Source: Alcaligenes faecalis (GTDB taxonomy: Bacteria; Pseudomonadota; Gammaproteobacteria; Burkholderiales; Burkholderiaceae_B). From it: DNA of 64,000 bases. A model generated the notes under the pieces. It did not search any database, was not told the DNA's origin, and worked only from the letters and a program-made list of their open reading frames with translations. This document shows, in pieces, positions 44,887 to 53,940 of the stretch (the stretch's first letter is position 1; every line of letters starts with the position of its first letter). The position numbers and the translations under genes were made by a program. The DNA is taken from contig NZ_CP031747.1 in the NCBI RefSeq assembly GCF_005311025.1, positions 930,001 through 994,000 on the forward strand, written 5' to 3'.

Positions 44887-45987
44887 ATGAACCAGACCCT
44901 GGTGACGGTGTTAAGCGGCTATGGAGGCAAAGCGCCAGCCGCCATTTTAGTGCAGGCATGTGGCTTGCGATTGCTGCTGGATGCTGGCGGGCCTTTGTAT
45001 CCTGGGCAGGTGTGCGATTGGTATGAAGGGCTGGAGGTGGATGCCATTTTGGTGACGCATGATCACCAGGATCATATTGGCTCCTTGTCCAAGTTGCCTG
45101 AACACATACCTGTTTATGCCACGGCCTCTACGGCGCGCAGCCTGCCTGCTGGGCGGATCTGGCGTGAGCTGCCAACCCGTGGCACAACTTATATCGGCGA
45201 TATTGCCGTGCGTACCGGTTTGTCCGGCCATGCTTTGGGGGGGGTCTGGCTGCATCTGGATGTAGGCGGTGGGCTGTTCTATAGCGGGGACTTTTCCTGC
45301 GAATCCTTGCTGTTCCCCTTCGATTTGCCGCCGCCCGCGTATCTGGCTTTGCTGGATGCGTCTTACGGTTTGTACGACCAGTCTCATCACGTGGCCTGGA
45401 GCATTCTGGAGTCCTTGCTGGAGTCCCATCCCGCCTTGTTGCCCGTACCGCCGTCAGGCCGGGCGATAGAGATTGCCTTATGGCGCCAGCAGCAAGGTTT
45501 TGAGGACTGGAGCATGGACGCGTCCTGCTACGAAAACCTGACCCGCATGATCAGCCAAAGCAGTGACTTGTTGTTGCCGGGTGTGCAGCAATCCTTGCGT
45601 GAGTTGATGCCGCGTGCGGCTACGTTTGATCCGCAAGCGCACCTGCTGCTGGCCGGTGAGCCGGACGGCTGTCAGGGCAAGGCAGGGGAGCTGATTCGGG
45701 AGCGTCAGGCACGGGCTGCGGACCCCAATGCCGAGTCTGGTGAACGCTTGTTGATTCACACCGGCTATGTGGCCCCACATGCACCACGTGGCACGCATAC
45801 CCTTTGCTGGAATGTGCACCCGCGTTTGACGGATTTACGCTGGCTGGTGGATATGGTGCAGCCACGTTATTGCATGCCTTTGTTCACGCAAATGCATGAT
45901 TTGCCGACCTGGCGCAATGTGATGGGACCGGCCCTGAGCCTGGAAGGTCACTGGGAACTGCCAGCGACCTCCGTAGGCGTGGTTTAA
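44887..45987 (+). CDS. Metallo-beta-lactamase-fold hydrolase
   Basis: 366 residues. The metal-binding THDHQDHIGS motif lies near residue 60 and SGDFSCE gives the bridging Asp; the Gly-rich GHALGGVW stretch carries a third His. The long C-terminal half resembles RNase J / beta-CASP-like proteins only loosely. The start is chosen for AGGGGA 6 nt upstream; an ATG 21 bp earlier is in frame. Substrate unknown. It is convergent with, and overlaps by 4 bp, the phosphatase gene. Confidence 0.85.
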   Translation: MNQTLVTVLSGYGGKAPAAILVQACGLRLLLDAGGPLYPGQVCDWYEGLEVDAILVTHDHQDHIGSLSKLPEHIPVYATASTARSLPAGRIWRELPTRGTTYIGDIAVRTGLSGHALGGVWLHLDVGGGLFYSGDFSCESLLFPFDLPPPAYLALLDASYGLYDQSHHVAWSILESLLESHPALLPVPPSGRAIEIALWRQQQGFEDWSMDASCYENLTRMISQSSDLLLPGVQQSLRELMPRAATFDPQAHLLLAGEPDGCQGKAGELIRERQARAADPNAESGERLLIHTGYVAPHAPRGTHTLCWNVHPRLTDLRWLVDMVQPRYCMPLFTQMHDLPTWRNVMGPALSLEGHWELPATSVGVV

Positions 45988-46766
45988 GCGGTGTAGCGCT
46001 CCAGCAAGGCCTCGCGTCGGGCGGGGCTGAGCTTCAAGGCGTTCTGAAAGAAGTTCTCCAGATTGCCGTACGTTTCATCAATCGTCTTGAAGGCGGTTTC
46101 CAGAAACTCGGGCTTGACGCCCCATAGAATATCCAGCACTTCGTCACTGATGCCACGGTTGTCGGGCAGATCGGGGCGGCGGAAGAATTGATTGGTCAGC
46201 AGATAGTCGTGCATGACATCGTCAGGGTGCACCCCGGCAGCGCGGTGCAGCAGGGCGACGGCAAAGCCGGTGCGGTCTTTCCCTGCCGTGCAATGCATGA
46301 CTACTGGCGTATCAGCTTGCAGCAGTTGATCAAAGACTTGGCCAAAGGTGGCGGCGTGTCCGGTCACAAATTCGGTGTAGGTCTTGTTCATGGTGCCGTG
46401 TGCCGCATCCACATCCACCTGACCTTTGGCCAGCATGTCCATAAAGTCCGGCAAGACGGTGGGCTCGACGGTCAGTGCGTGGCTGGTCAGAAAGCTGTAC
46501 TGGTAAGGCGAGCGTTTGCGCTCGTGTGCTCCGCGAAAGTCCAGGGAGCGGGCAATGCCCAGCTCTTGCAGGGTGTCCAGGTCCTGGCTGCTCAGATCCG
46601 CCAAATGGTCTGAACGATAGACGCGACCCTTACGAAAGGAGCCGGAGTCTGTGGCATAGCCGCCTATATCACGGAAGTTGCTGGCCCCTTCTAAAGGGCA
46701 GGATAGGGAACTGGGCAGCGGCGATACGGACACGGCGGACTCCTGTTGAAACGGTGAAAGTCCCAT
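45984..46766 (-). CDS. Protein-tyrosine/serine phosphatase
   Basis: About 260 residues. Catalytic loop HCTAGKDRTG (C-x5-R) and the N-terminal SNFRDIGGY motif define the Y_phosphatase3 (IphP-like) family, which removes phosphate from proteins, phosphoinositides or small metabolites. Several ATG codons lie upstream (up to 46856) with no clear ribosome binding site, so the start is uncertain. No operon partner. Confidence 0.87.
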   Translation of the reverse strand: MGLSPFQQESAVSVSPLPSSLSCPLEGASNFRDIGGYATDSGSFRKGRVYRSDHLADLSSQDLDTLQELGIARSLDFRGAHERKRSPYQYSFLTSHALTVEPTVLPDFMDMLAKGQVDVDAAHGTMNKTYTEFVTGHAATFGQVFDQLLQADTPVVMHCTAGKDRTGFAVALLHRAAGVHPDDVMHDYLLTNQFFRRPDLPDNRGISDEVLDILWGVKPEFLETAFKTIDETYGNLENFFQNALKLSPARREALLERYTA

Positions 46767-47208
46767 GTTAACGGTCTTGGACGGGATCTGCATATGACAA
46801 TGCGGTGACAGCTGGGGAGTGCGGGAGGATCGAAAGCACAATGAATGCAAGTGCACGGTTCTGTATCCTCAGAAAGCCATGTATATTCTTTGCTGGCAAG
46901 GCCCAGGCAGACAGGCTGGTACACCGCGTCCACGTTCTTGAGGCTTCGGTTTGCTGAAAATGTGAACAGACTTCAAGGTGACGCTGGCGTTTGACAGCCT
47001 GCACCGACTAGACAAGAACAGGTGCCGTGCCGAGCCAAGGGGGGACAAGTCTGATGACGCATTCACGCATCGCTCGCGTGCTCATGTGCTGCAAAAAGAG
47101 CCCCAGGATATTGGCTAAAGTAGGCCCAAGGTATAAGGTCAATGGTTATTTGAATAGACCGGCGATCAGCCCGGGCGGCCCACAACCGTAATTTTTCAAG
47201 GAACAAGC
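46767..47208. other. Intergenic gap before the aminotransferase gene
   Basis: About 440 bp between divergent genes. No coding frame is convincing. It should hold the promoters of both neighbours. The aminotransferase start has a good site (CAAGGAACAAGC). Upstream frames of the phosphatase may cover its first 90 bp. Confidence 0.45.
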
Positions 47209-48402
47209 ATGTTTGAGCATTTGCAGGCCTATGGTGGCGATCCGATTTTCCGTTTGAACGAGGCATTTCACGCCGATCCGCGCGATCGCAAGGTCAACCT
47301 GACCATTGGTTTGTATTACGACGATCAAGGCCGTCTGCCTTTGCTGGATGTGGCTCGCCGGGCTGAAGAACAATGGGCGGCCAAGGGCCAGCCCCGTGGC
47401 TATCTGCCTATTGAAGGTTTGGCTTCCTACCGCAGCGCCGTGCAAAAACTGGTTTTTGGTGCCGACAGCAAAGTGCTGCAAGAAGGTCGTGTTGCGACCA
47501 TTCAGACATTGGGCGGTTCGGGTGCCTTGAAAGTGGGTGGCGACTTCCTGCACGAAGCCTACCCCAATAGCGAAATGTGGATCAGCGATCCAGCCTGGGA
47601 TAATCACCACTCCATCTTCCGTGGATCGGGCATTCCTACCCACACTTACCGTTACTACGATCCAGCCACGCGCGGTCTGGATTTCACCGGTCTGATGGAA
47701 GACATCTCCGTCCTGCCCGAGCACAGCATTGTCTTGCTGCACCCCTGCTGTCATAACCCCACCGGGGCTGATCTGAGCGACGAGCAGTGGCTGCAACTGA
47801 TCCCTGTGCTGCAACAGCGCAAGCTGATTCCTTTCCTGGACATGGCTTACCAGGGGTTTGGTCGTAGCCTGGATGAAGATGCCTTCGCCGTGCGCGCCAT
47901 GGTCGATGCTGGCCTGACGTTCTTGCTGGCCAACTCCTTCTCCAAGAACTTCTCCTACTACTCCGAGCGTTGCGGTGGCTTGTCGGTGGTGTGCCAGAGC
48001 GCGGATGAAGCCGATCGTGTTCTGGGTCAGCTCAAGGCCGTGGTACGTCGCATCTACTCGAACCCGCCATCGCACGGTGGTCAGGCCATTGCCACCATCT
48101 TGTCCGATGAATCCTTGCTGGCCGAGTGGACGGCAGATGTGGAAACCATGCGTCAGCGTATCGCTGCCATGCGCAAGCGTGTGCACGATCGTCTGAAAGA
48201 ACTGGCTCCTCAATACGACAGCAGCTACTTCGTCAAACAGCAAGGCATGTTCTGCTACACCGGCCTGACTAAAGAGCAGATCCAGAAACTGCGTGACGAT
48301 TTTGGCGTGTACGTGCTGGAGTCGGGCCGTATCAGCGTGCCAGGTCTGAACCAGTCCAACGTGGATTACTTCGCGGAGTCGCTGGCTGCTGTGGTGGCCT
48401 AA
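47209..48402 (+). CDS. tyrB: Aromatic amino acid / aspartate aminotransferase
   Basis: 397 residues, the standard length of class Ia aminotransferases. The start MFEHLQAYGGDPIFRLNEAF, HPCCHNPTGAD, the PLP lysine in NSFSKNFSYYSERCG and the C-terminal ESGRISVPGLNQ (substrate Arg) all fit the TyrB/AspC group. It transfers amino groups between aromatic or dicarboxylic amino acids and 2-oxoglutarate. Monocistronic with its own terminator. tyrB rather than aspC is by overall look. Confidence 0.9.
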   Translation: MFEHLQAYGGDPIFRLNEAFHADPRDRKVNLTIGLYYDDQGRLPLLDVARRAEEQWAAKGQPRGYLPIEGLASYRSAVQKLVFGADSKVLQEGRVATIQTLGGSGALKVGGDFLHEAYPNSEMWISDPAWDNHHSIFRGSGIPTHTYRYYDPATRGLDFTGLMEDISVLPEHSIVLLHPCCHNPTGADLSDEQWLQLIPVLQQRKLIPFLDMAYQGFGRSLDEDAFAVRAMVDAGLTFLLANSFSKNFSYYSERCGGLSVVCQSADEADRVLGQLKAVVRRIYSNPPSHGGQAIATILSDESLLAEWTADVETMRQRIAAMRKRVHDRLKELAPQYDSSYFVKQQGMFCYTGLTKEQIQKLRDDFGVYVLESGRISVPGLNQSNVDYFAESLAAVVA

Positions 48403-48432
48403 GACGCCGAGGTCTTTCCCGCAGAATTAAAG

Positions 48433-48477
48433 AGCGTGTTTATGGCCCCTTCGGGGGCGGTAAACACGCTTTTTTTA
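48433..48477 (+). terminator. Intrinsic terminator after the aminotransferase gene
   Basis: The perfect arms AGCGTGTTTA / TAAACACGCT surround an inner GCCCC / GGGGC hairpin and precede seven T. Confidence 0.93.
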
Positions 48478-48741
48478 ATGCTGAAAATGCATCCGCAGCT
48501 GCGTTGATCGTATGGTGGAAGCCGCTTATACGTACCTGTCTGATTGATGCATTCGACTTGTTTTGGCCACTTGGCTGGGGGCTTGAACCTGAACTGAAAA
48601 GCGGAACAGTGTCGAGCTAAACCATTGCATAGCCCTGCGCTTTCATAGCTGAAGCACTCAACGGATCATTAGTGCTTAGCCATGGTCAGGCAAGCAGGTC
48701 AACCGGCAAGCTGACCGTATTTCGTCGTATTGCGATATTGC
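48478..48741. other. Intergenic gap between convergent genes
   Basis: About 260 bp between the aminotransferase terminator and the 3' end of the LysR gene. No gene, repeat or RNA structure recognised. Confidence 0.4.
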
Positions 48742-49692
48742 TCAGGCTAATGCTTGCAGCAGCAGTTCCTGATTGATCTGCTCCTGCTGCCGCGCCCGGT
48801 TCAATAAATAGCGATGAAAATCCTGGCTATGAGGTGACTCAAATGCACCCGCTCGCCGAGTCAGCACATAGGGCCAGGGCAGAGGGAGGGAATGGGAGAA
48901 GGGCAGGATCAGCTGCCCGCTGCGTACTTCCTTTTCTATCATCGAGCATTGCGCCAATACAAAACCCTGACCGGCCACCGCAGACTCCAGCGCCATGTGC
49001 GACAGAGAAAAAACCCGGAAGCGGTCCAGGGGCGTATCGCCTATGTCTATATCCAAAGACTCAAACCAGTCGCGCCAGGATGGCGGCGAGGTAAAGCGTG
49101 GCTGCCAGTCCGAGGACAGCAAGGGATAGTTCAATAGATCACGAGGATGTCGCAAGGCGGCTTGCCCCTGGAGCAGGGCCGGGCTGCAAGCGGGCACGAC
49201 ACGGTCTGTATAAAGCTCGGTAAAGCTGCGGGGGCGGGCGGCGGCCTGACCGTAGGTAATCCGAAAGTCGATTTGCTCGGCTTCCAGATCGGGCTCGGCA
49301 TGGCTGCCTTTCAGATGCAGTGTCAGCTCCGGGTCGTACTGTTCCTGCCATTGAAATGCCAGCGGTGCCATCCAGGTTTTAAGCATGGACGGCAAAGCGC
49401 TGATCGAAAGCAGGCTGGTGTTGCGCGACCGCTCCATTTCTTGCTGGCCGTCGCGTAATAGCTCAAATGCCTGTGTACAGATTTCATGAAAGCGCACCCC
49501 CGCCGCTGTCAGTCGCAAGCGTTTGCCTTCTTTGTAAGTCAGGCTGCAGCCCAGCGAGTCTTCCAGCAAACGTAATTGCTGGCTGATGGCACCGGGAGTA
49601 ATTTTCAGACGACGGGCGGCTTCTTGCAGGCTTTGGCTATGGCCCAGCGTCTCAAAGACTTGCAATGCACGTAAGGGAGGCAAGGTATCCAT
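48742..49692 (-). CDS. LysR-family regulator divergent from the Rieske oxygenase
   Basis: 316 residues. N-terminal winged helix (LPPLRALQVFETLGHSQSLQ, RLKITPGAISQQLRLLE) and a periplasmic-binding-like effector domain (about 95-295). It resembles the GcvA-like subgroup. The gene is read away from the Rieske oxygenase gene across 156 bp containing a perfect T-N11-A palindrome, so it most likely activates that operon. Effector unknown. Confidence 0.92.
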   Translation of the reverse strand: MDTLPPLRALQVFETLGHSQSLQEAARRLKITPGAISQQLRLLEDSLGCSLTYKEGKRLRLTAAGVRFHEICTQAFELLRDGQQEMERSRNTSLLSISALPSMLKTWMAPLAFQWQEQYDPELTLHLKGSHAEPDLEAEQIDFRITYGQAAARPRSFTELYTDRVVPACSPALLQGQAALRHPRDLLNYPLLSSDWQPRFTSPPSWRDWFESLDIDIGDTPLDRFRVFSLSHMALESAVAGQGFVLAQCSMIEKEVRSGQLILPFSHSLPLPWPYVLTRRAGAFESPHSQDFHRYLLNRARQQEQINQELLLQALA

Positions 49693-49726
49693 GATGATCA
49701 GACCCCGTCCAGAAAAGTAATTTAAC

Positions 49727-49741
49727 TTTAGAAATTCTAAA
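49727..49741. promoter_or_regulatory. LysR-type operator TTTAGAAATTCTAAA
   Basis: A perfect 7-bp inverted repeat around one A; it contains the T-N11-A signature of LysR sites. It lies 35 bp from the LysR start and about 107 bp from the oxygenase start. Confidence 0.65.
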
Positions 49742-49848
49742 CGATATGGATAGTAGGCTGAATTTGATTGCGACTATCATGACAAACAAGAGAACATGAA
49801 TGGGCTCGTTCAGCCATCATGCACCGTATTCAGAGTTGGGGGTAAATC

Positions 49849-50892
49849 ATGTTTGTACGCAATGCCTGGTATGTAGGCGCATTGGCTACACAGCTCGGTC
49901 GCAGCTTGCAGCCTGTGCGTATGCTTAGCGAAAACCTGGTGCTGTATCGCCGCGAAGACGGCCAGCCCGTGGCCTTGGAAGATTCCTGTCCGCACCGTCG
50001 CCTGCCTTTGTCCAAAGGCCGCTTGATTGGCGACCAGGTGGAATGTGGCTACCACGGCCTGACCTTTGATTGCAGCGGCTCCTGTACCAAGGCGCCCGGT
50101 GTGGCGCAAATCCCTAAAAGCGCGGTGGTACGCAGCTACCCCTGTACGGAGCGTTTTGGCCTGGTCTGGGTCTGGATGGGTGATCCTGAGTTGGCTGATC
50201 CGTCCAAACTGATCGATATCCCCGAGTGGGACAATCCCGAGTGGGGTGTGAACCGTGGCGACGCCATGGAACTGGACTGCAATTACCTGTACGTCACCGA
50301 CAATTTGCTGGACCCCTCGCACGTGTCCTGGGTACACCAAAGCTCGTTTGGCAGCCCCGACATCATTGGTCTGCCCTTGACTGTCAAGGTTGAGGACAAT
50401 GGCGTGACGGTCTCGCGTTGGTCCAAAAATGTGGAAGTTGCGCCGTTTTACAAGCAGTTTGTGAAATTTGAAGGCAATTGCGACCGCAAACAGCAATACG
50501 AAGTGCGCTTCCCGTCGCTGGCCGTGATCAAGGCCATCTTTCTGCCCGCCGGTGCGGCTACCGAGGAGCCCAGCGAGTACCACCAGGACGTTTTTCTGAT
50601 GGACTCCTATAACTTCCTGACGCCTATCGACGAAGAACACACCCGTTACTTCTGGTTCCAGCTGCGCAACTTCAGCCCGGATGACGAGGCGATCTCCAAG
50701 ATCTTCAACGAAGATGTACGTCACGCGTTCCTGGAAGACAAAGTCGTTCTGGAAGAAGTGCACAAAGCCCTGAAAGAGCGTCCTGCCGCTTTGGATTTGC
50801 CCTTGGATTCAGGCCCCTTGCGCTTCCGTCGCAAGATCAGCCAGATGATCCAGGCCGAACAAGCTGCCGCCAGCGAGACAACAACGGCTTGA
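49849..50892 (+). CDS. Rieske-type aromatic ring / O-demethylase oxygenase
   Basis: 347 residues. Rieske ligands Cys47, His49, Cys66 and His69 (CPHRRLPL ... CGYHG) bind the 2Fe-2S cluster. The mononuclear iron site is TDNLLDPSHVSWVHQ (two His; the Asp further on). The single-subunit size and MFVRNAWYVGAL start match VanA-like oxygenases that demethylate methoxy-aromatics such as vanillate, or attack other substituted rings. The reductase gene follows after 5 bp. The true substrate cannot be read from sequence. Confidence 0.92.
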   Translation: MFVRNAWYVGALATQLGRSLQPVRMLSENLVLYRREDGQPVALEDSCPHRRLPLSKGRLIGDQVECGYHGLTFDCSGSCTKAPGVAQIPKSAVVRSYPCTERFGLVWVWMGDPELADPSKLIDIPEWDNPEWGVNRGDAMELDCNYLYVTDNLLDPSHVSWVHQSSFGSPDIIGLPLTVKVEDNGVTVSRWSKNVEVAPFYKQFVKFEGNCDRKQQYEVRFPSLAVIKAIFLPAGAATEEPSEYHQDVFLMDSYNFLTPIDEEHTRYFWFQLRNFSPDDEAISKIFNEDVRHAFLEDKVVLEEVHKALKERPAALDLPLDSGPLRFRRKISQMIQAEQAAASETTTA

Positions 50893-50897
50893 GCGTG

Positions 50898-52103
50898 ATG
50901 AATACGACTGCATCATCTGCGTCTACGGAGGCTACGGCCAACCGCCGTTTCCGGGATTATCGTGTCCTGGAAAAGCAGCGCGAAAGCGAAGTGATTACTT
51001 CGTTTGTACTGCAGCCGGTGGACGGTGTTATGCAGCCTTATCAGCCGGGTCAGTATCTGGTGTTCCGCCTGGAGATTGACGGGCAAATCGTGCTGCGCAA
51101 TTACAGCGTGTCGGGGGATCCCGACTGCACGGATCGTCTGCGCATTTCCGTCAAACACGAGAAGGCCCCGGCAGGGTCAAGCGTGGCGGATGGTTTGGCC
51201 TCCTCCTATCTGCACCAACAGGTGCAGCCGGGCGATGTGCTGAGTGCGGCCGGGCCGATGGGCGAGTTCGTGCTGGATGAGAGCAGCCAGCGGCCTGTGG
51301 TGTTGCTAAGCGGTGGCGTGGGCCAGACCCCTTTGCTGGCCATGCTGCATCGTCTACTTAAACGCAGCCAGCGTAAGGTGTATGTGATTCATGCGTGCGA
51401 TAACAGCGTGGTGCATGCCTTTGCCGATGAGATGCGTGAGCTGGTGGCACAACGCGAAGGCGTGCAGCTTTACTTCTGCTATCGCAACCCGACTGAACAT
51501 GATGAGCAAGCCGGTTTGCACCATGTGGCGGGACTGATTACACGTGAGCAGTTGCAGCGTTGGCTGCCACTGGATGATTACGAGTTTTACCTGTGTGGGC
51601 CCAGTGCCTTCATGCAGAGCAATTATGGTGTGCTGCGTAGTCTGGGTGTGGCACGTGAGCGCATTCACTACGAGTTTTTTGGCCCGGCGACGGTGCTGGA
51701 AAACACCTTGGCGGATGATGGTGCAGCCAGTGCGGTTCAGGATCAGGTCCAGCCTGCCCCCTCCAGTCGTGTCGATGCGAATGTGTTGGAGCTGGATTCG
51801 CCTGTAGAAGCAGTAAGGGGAGCCGCGACAGCAGCGGAAGATGCGGCGCAGACGGTGACATTCCTGCCCGATGGCCGCCAGGGCCAATGGCATGAGGACT
51901 GTCCCTCCTTGCTGGATCTGGCGGAAGAAACGGGCTTGAGTCCGGACTTCAATTGTCGCGCAGGCCTGTGCAATACCTGCATGTGCACGCTGGTATCGGG
52001 CGAGGTCGACTATTTTGAAGAGCCGCTGGACCCTGTGCCAGAGGGCAAAGTCTTGTTGTGCTGTTCCCGTCCCCGTGGTCCGGTGGCCGTGGAATTACCT
52101 TAA
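50898..52103 (+). CDS. Oxygenase reductase: FNR-type domain fused to a 2Fe-2S ferredoxin
   Basis: About 401 residues. The order is FAD domain (QYLVFRL, LRNYSVSGD), NAD domain (LLSGGVGQTPLLAML, YLCGPSAFMQ) and a C-terminal plant-type ferredoxin (CRAGLCNTC ... LCCSRP). The FNR part looks like flavohaemoglobin reductase rather than the short VanB type. A linker of about 45 residues rich in Ala, Val and Asp separates it from the ferredoxin. It donates electrons to the adjacent Rieske oxygenase. The start at ATG 50898 follows a TTG three codons earlier. Confidence 0.92.
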   Translation: MNTTASSASTEATANRRFRDYRVLEKQRESEVITSFVLQPVDGVMQPYQPGQYLVFRLEIDGQIVLRNYSVSGDPDCTDRLRISVKHEKAPAGSSVADGLASSYLHQQVQPGDVLSAAGPMGEFVLDESSQRPVVLLSGGVGQTPLLAMLHRLLKRSQRKVYVIHACDNSVVHAFADEMRELVAQREGVQLYFCYRNPTEHDEQAGLHHVAGLITREQLQRWLPLDDYEFYLCGPSAFMQSNYGVLRSLGVARERIHYEFFGPATVLENTLADDGAASAVQDQVQPAPSSRVDANVLELDSPVEAVRGAATAAEDAAQTVTFLPDGRQGQWHEDCPSLLDLAEETGLSPDFNCRAGLCNTCMCTLVSGEVDYFEEPLDPVPEGKVLLCCSRPRGPVAVELP

Positions 52104-52131
52104 GATTTTTTCAATTGCTTGTTGAGGTTTG

Positions 52132-52160
52132 CCCCGTCCTTTTGGGACGGGGTTTTTTTT
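52132..52160 (+). terminator. Intrinsic terminator after the Rieske operon
   Basis: CCCCGTCC / GGACGGGG with a short T-rich loop and eight T. Confidence 0.94.
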
Positions 52161-52274
52161 CAAAAAAATCATATGCTTCCTTGTTGGAAGTCAGGCGAAT
52201 TGTCGATGTCTGGAGCAGGGGGTGTGGACATGAGGACTGTTGAAGTGGTGGTCCTACATAGGCTGGCTACCTTG

Positions 52275-53159
52275 CTATAGCTGGGCTTGCTCGCTTATCC
52301 AATCACTAAAGGCACGGACCTCTGCTTTTTGTGTCGCATCGGGCAAGGTCACCAGGTAGTAGGCAAAGCGGGCTGGCCAGGGCTTGTCCAGCACTTGCAC
52401 CAAGCGGCCTGCGGCCATTTCATCCTGCGCATATTCTTGCGGTATCAAAGCCAGCCCCAGGCCCGCAATCGCACCGCGTATCAGCAGGTAATCATCCTCA
52501 AAAGCTGTGCCTCTATCGGCGCGCGCATCGTCCTCCACCCCGTGGGCAGACAGCCAAAGCGCCCAGTCGGCCCGGTCGGCATCTTGTAGCAGTGGCCACT
52601 CCAGACAATCTGCTGGTTCCTGAATGGTTGGCTTGTCTTGCAGCAACGCAGGGCTGGCTACAGGCAGCAAGACAGGGGCCATCAAGGGCTCGGCCTGCAA
52701 GCCGGGATACACACCCAGGCCGTGGCGAATGGCGATATCCACTTTGTCGCGACGCAGGTCCACCAGCGTGGGGGACGCCTCCACACGGATTTCGATATCG
52801 GGATGGCGTTGCTTGAAGTCGGCCAGCCGGGGAATCAGCCAGGATGCGGCAAAGGAAGGCACGGTGCTGATCGTCAGTGTCTTCCTTTGCTTGGTGGCTT
52901 CCAGCGTGTGCATGGCCTGTTCGATCTGGTCAAACGCCGTCAGCAGGATAGGGTAGACCTGGTCACCGGCTTCGCTCAGGCTCATTTTGTGGTGGCTGCG
53001 CACAAACAGTGTCACGCCCAAGCGATCTTCCAGCAGCCGGATTTGCTGGCTGACTGCGCCCGAGGTTACGCCCAGCGCCTGGGCGGCCAGCTTGATGCTG
53101 CCGTGGCGTCCGACTTCGGTAAAGGCGCGCAGAGCTTGTAAAGGAAAGACAGGATTCAT
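52275..53159 (-). CDS. LysR-family regulator of the GST-luciferase operon
   Basis: 294 residues. Winged helix (PLQALRAFTEVGRHGSIKL, GVTSGAVSQQIRLLEDRLG) and a GcvA-like effector domain. Divergent from the GST gene across about 145 bp with a perfect 8-bp inverted repeat, so it likely controls that operon. Confidence 0.93.
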   Translation of the reverse strand: MNPVFPLQALRAFTEVGRHGSIKLAAQALGVTSGAVSQQIRLLEDRLGVTLFVRSHHKMSLSEAGDQVYPILLTAFDQIEQAMHTLEATKQRKTLTISTVPSFAASWLIPRLADFKQRHPDIEIRVEASPTLVDLRRDKVDIAIRHGLGVYPGLQAEPLMAPVLLPVASPALLQDKPTIQEPADCLEWPLLQDADRADWALWLSAHGVEDDARADRGTAFEDDYLLIRGAIAGLGLALIPQEYAQDEMAAGRLVQVLDKPWPARFAYYLVTLPDATQKAEVRAFSDWISEQAQL

Positions 53160-53172
53160 GGTTTAGTTTATC

Positions 53173-53193
53173 TAAATCTATCAAGTAGATTTA
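53173..53193. promoter_or_regulatory. Inverted repeat TAAATCTA-N5-TAGATTTA, LysR-type operator
   Basis: A perfect 8-bp repeat with 5-nt spacer, 14 bp from the LysR start codon and about 110 bp from the GST start. It contains T-N11-A. Confidence 0.68.
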
Positions 53194-53304
53194 ATCGTTT
53201 TTCTTTGGCCATTTAGCTGGGGAAAATAGGCTACTGAATCGTATTTAAAGTTTAGCTTATCTATATAACAAGGAAGAGCGAACTTTCAGTTTTGGAGCCA
53301 CACC

Positions 53305-53928
53305 ATGATTGATCTGTATACCGATAGTTCGCCTAACGGCTTTAAGGCGACCATCGCCTTGGAGGAGATGGCGTTACCGTACCGCTTGCATCACGTGCGT
53401 ATCGACGCGAACGAGCATAGGCAGCCAGAGTTCCTGGCCTTGAATCCGCATGGGCGTATCCCGGTGATGAAGGATGATGAAACAGGTGTTGTCCTGTTCG
53501 AGTCCGCCGCGATCTTGCTGTATCTGGCGGAGAAAACCGGCCAATTGCTTTCAAAAGAACCTGTTCAGCGCTGGGAAACAATCAAATGGCTGCAATTTCA
53601 CTCCTCCAGCGTGGGGCCGATTCTGGGTCAGCGCGTGCATTTTGAGTTGTTCGCCCAGGAGAAAATCCCGGCCGCCATCGAACGCTACCGCCGTCTGGTG
53701 AATGATCTGTTCACCGTGCTGGATACACGCTTGGCAGACCATCCTTATCTGGCAGGACAGGACTATTCCATCGCCGATATTGCGCATTTTGGCTGGACGC
53801 ATATTGCGCGAATTATCGATTTTGATTTCAGCCACTACTCGCACATGAGTGCCTGGCATGAGCGCGTGGCCCAGCGCCCTGCAGTCCGTAAAGGCATCAC
53901 CTTGCCTGAGCCCGCTACCGGCGCTTGA
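53305..53928 (+). CDS. Glutathione S-transferase family protein
   Basis: 207 residues. Thioredoxin-like N domain with SPNGFKATIALEEM, the cis-Pro loop RIPVM and the ESAAIL motif that binds the glutathione gamma-glutamyl group. The C-terminal helical domain carries DYSIADIA. It resembles the YfcG/YghU (Nu) class, which has disulfide-reductase activity. First gene of a GST-luciferase-GNAT operon, 12 bp before the next. Confidence 0.92.
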   Translation: MIDLYTDSSPNGFKATIALEEMALPYRLHHVRIDANEHRQPEFLALNPHGRIPVMKDDETGVVLFESAAILLYLAEKTGQLLSKEPVQRWETIKWLQFHSSSVGPILGQRVHFELFAQEKIPAAIERYRRLVNDLFTVLDTRLADHPYLAGQDYSIADIAHFGWTHIARIIDFDFSHYSHMSAWHERVAQRPAVRKGITLPEPATGA

Positions 53929-53940
53929 GGGGAAAACATC

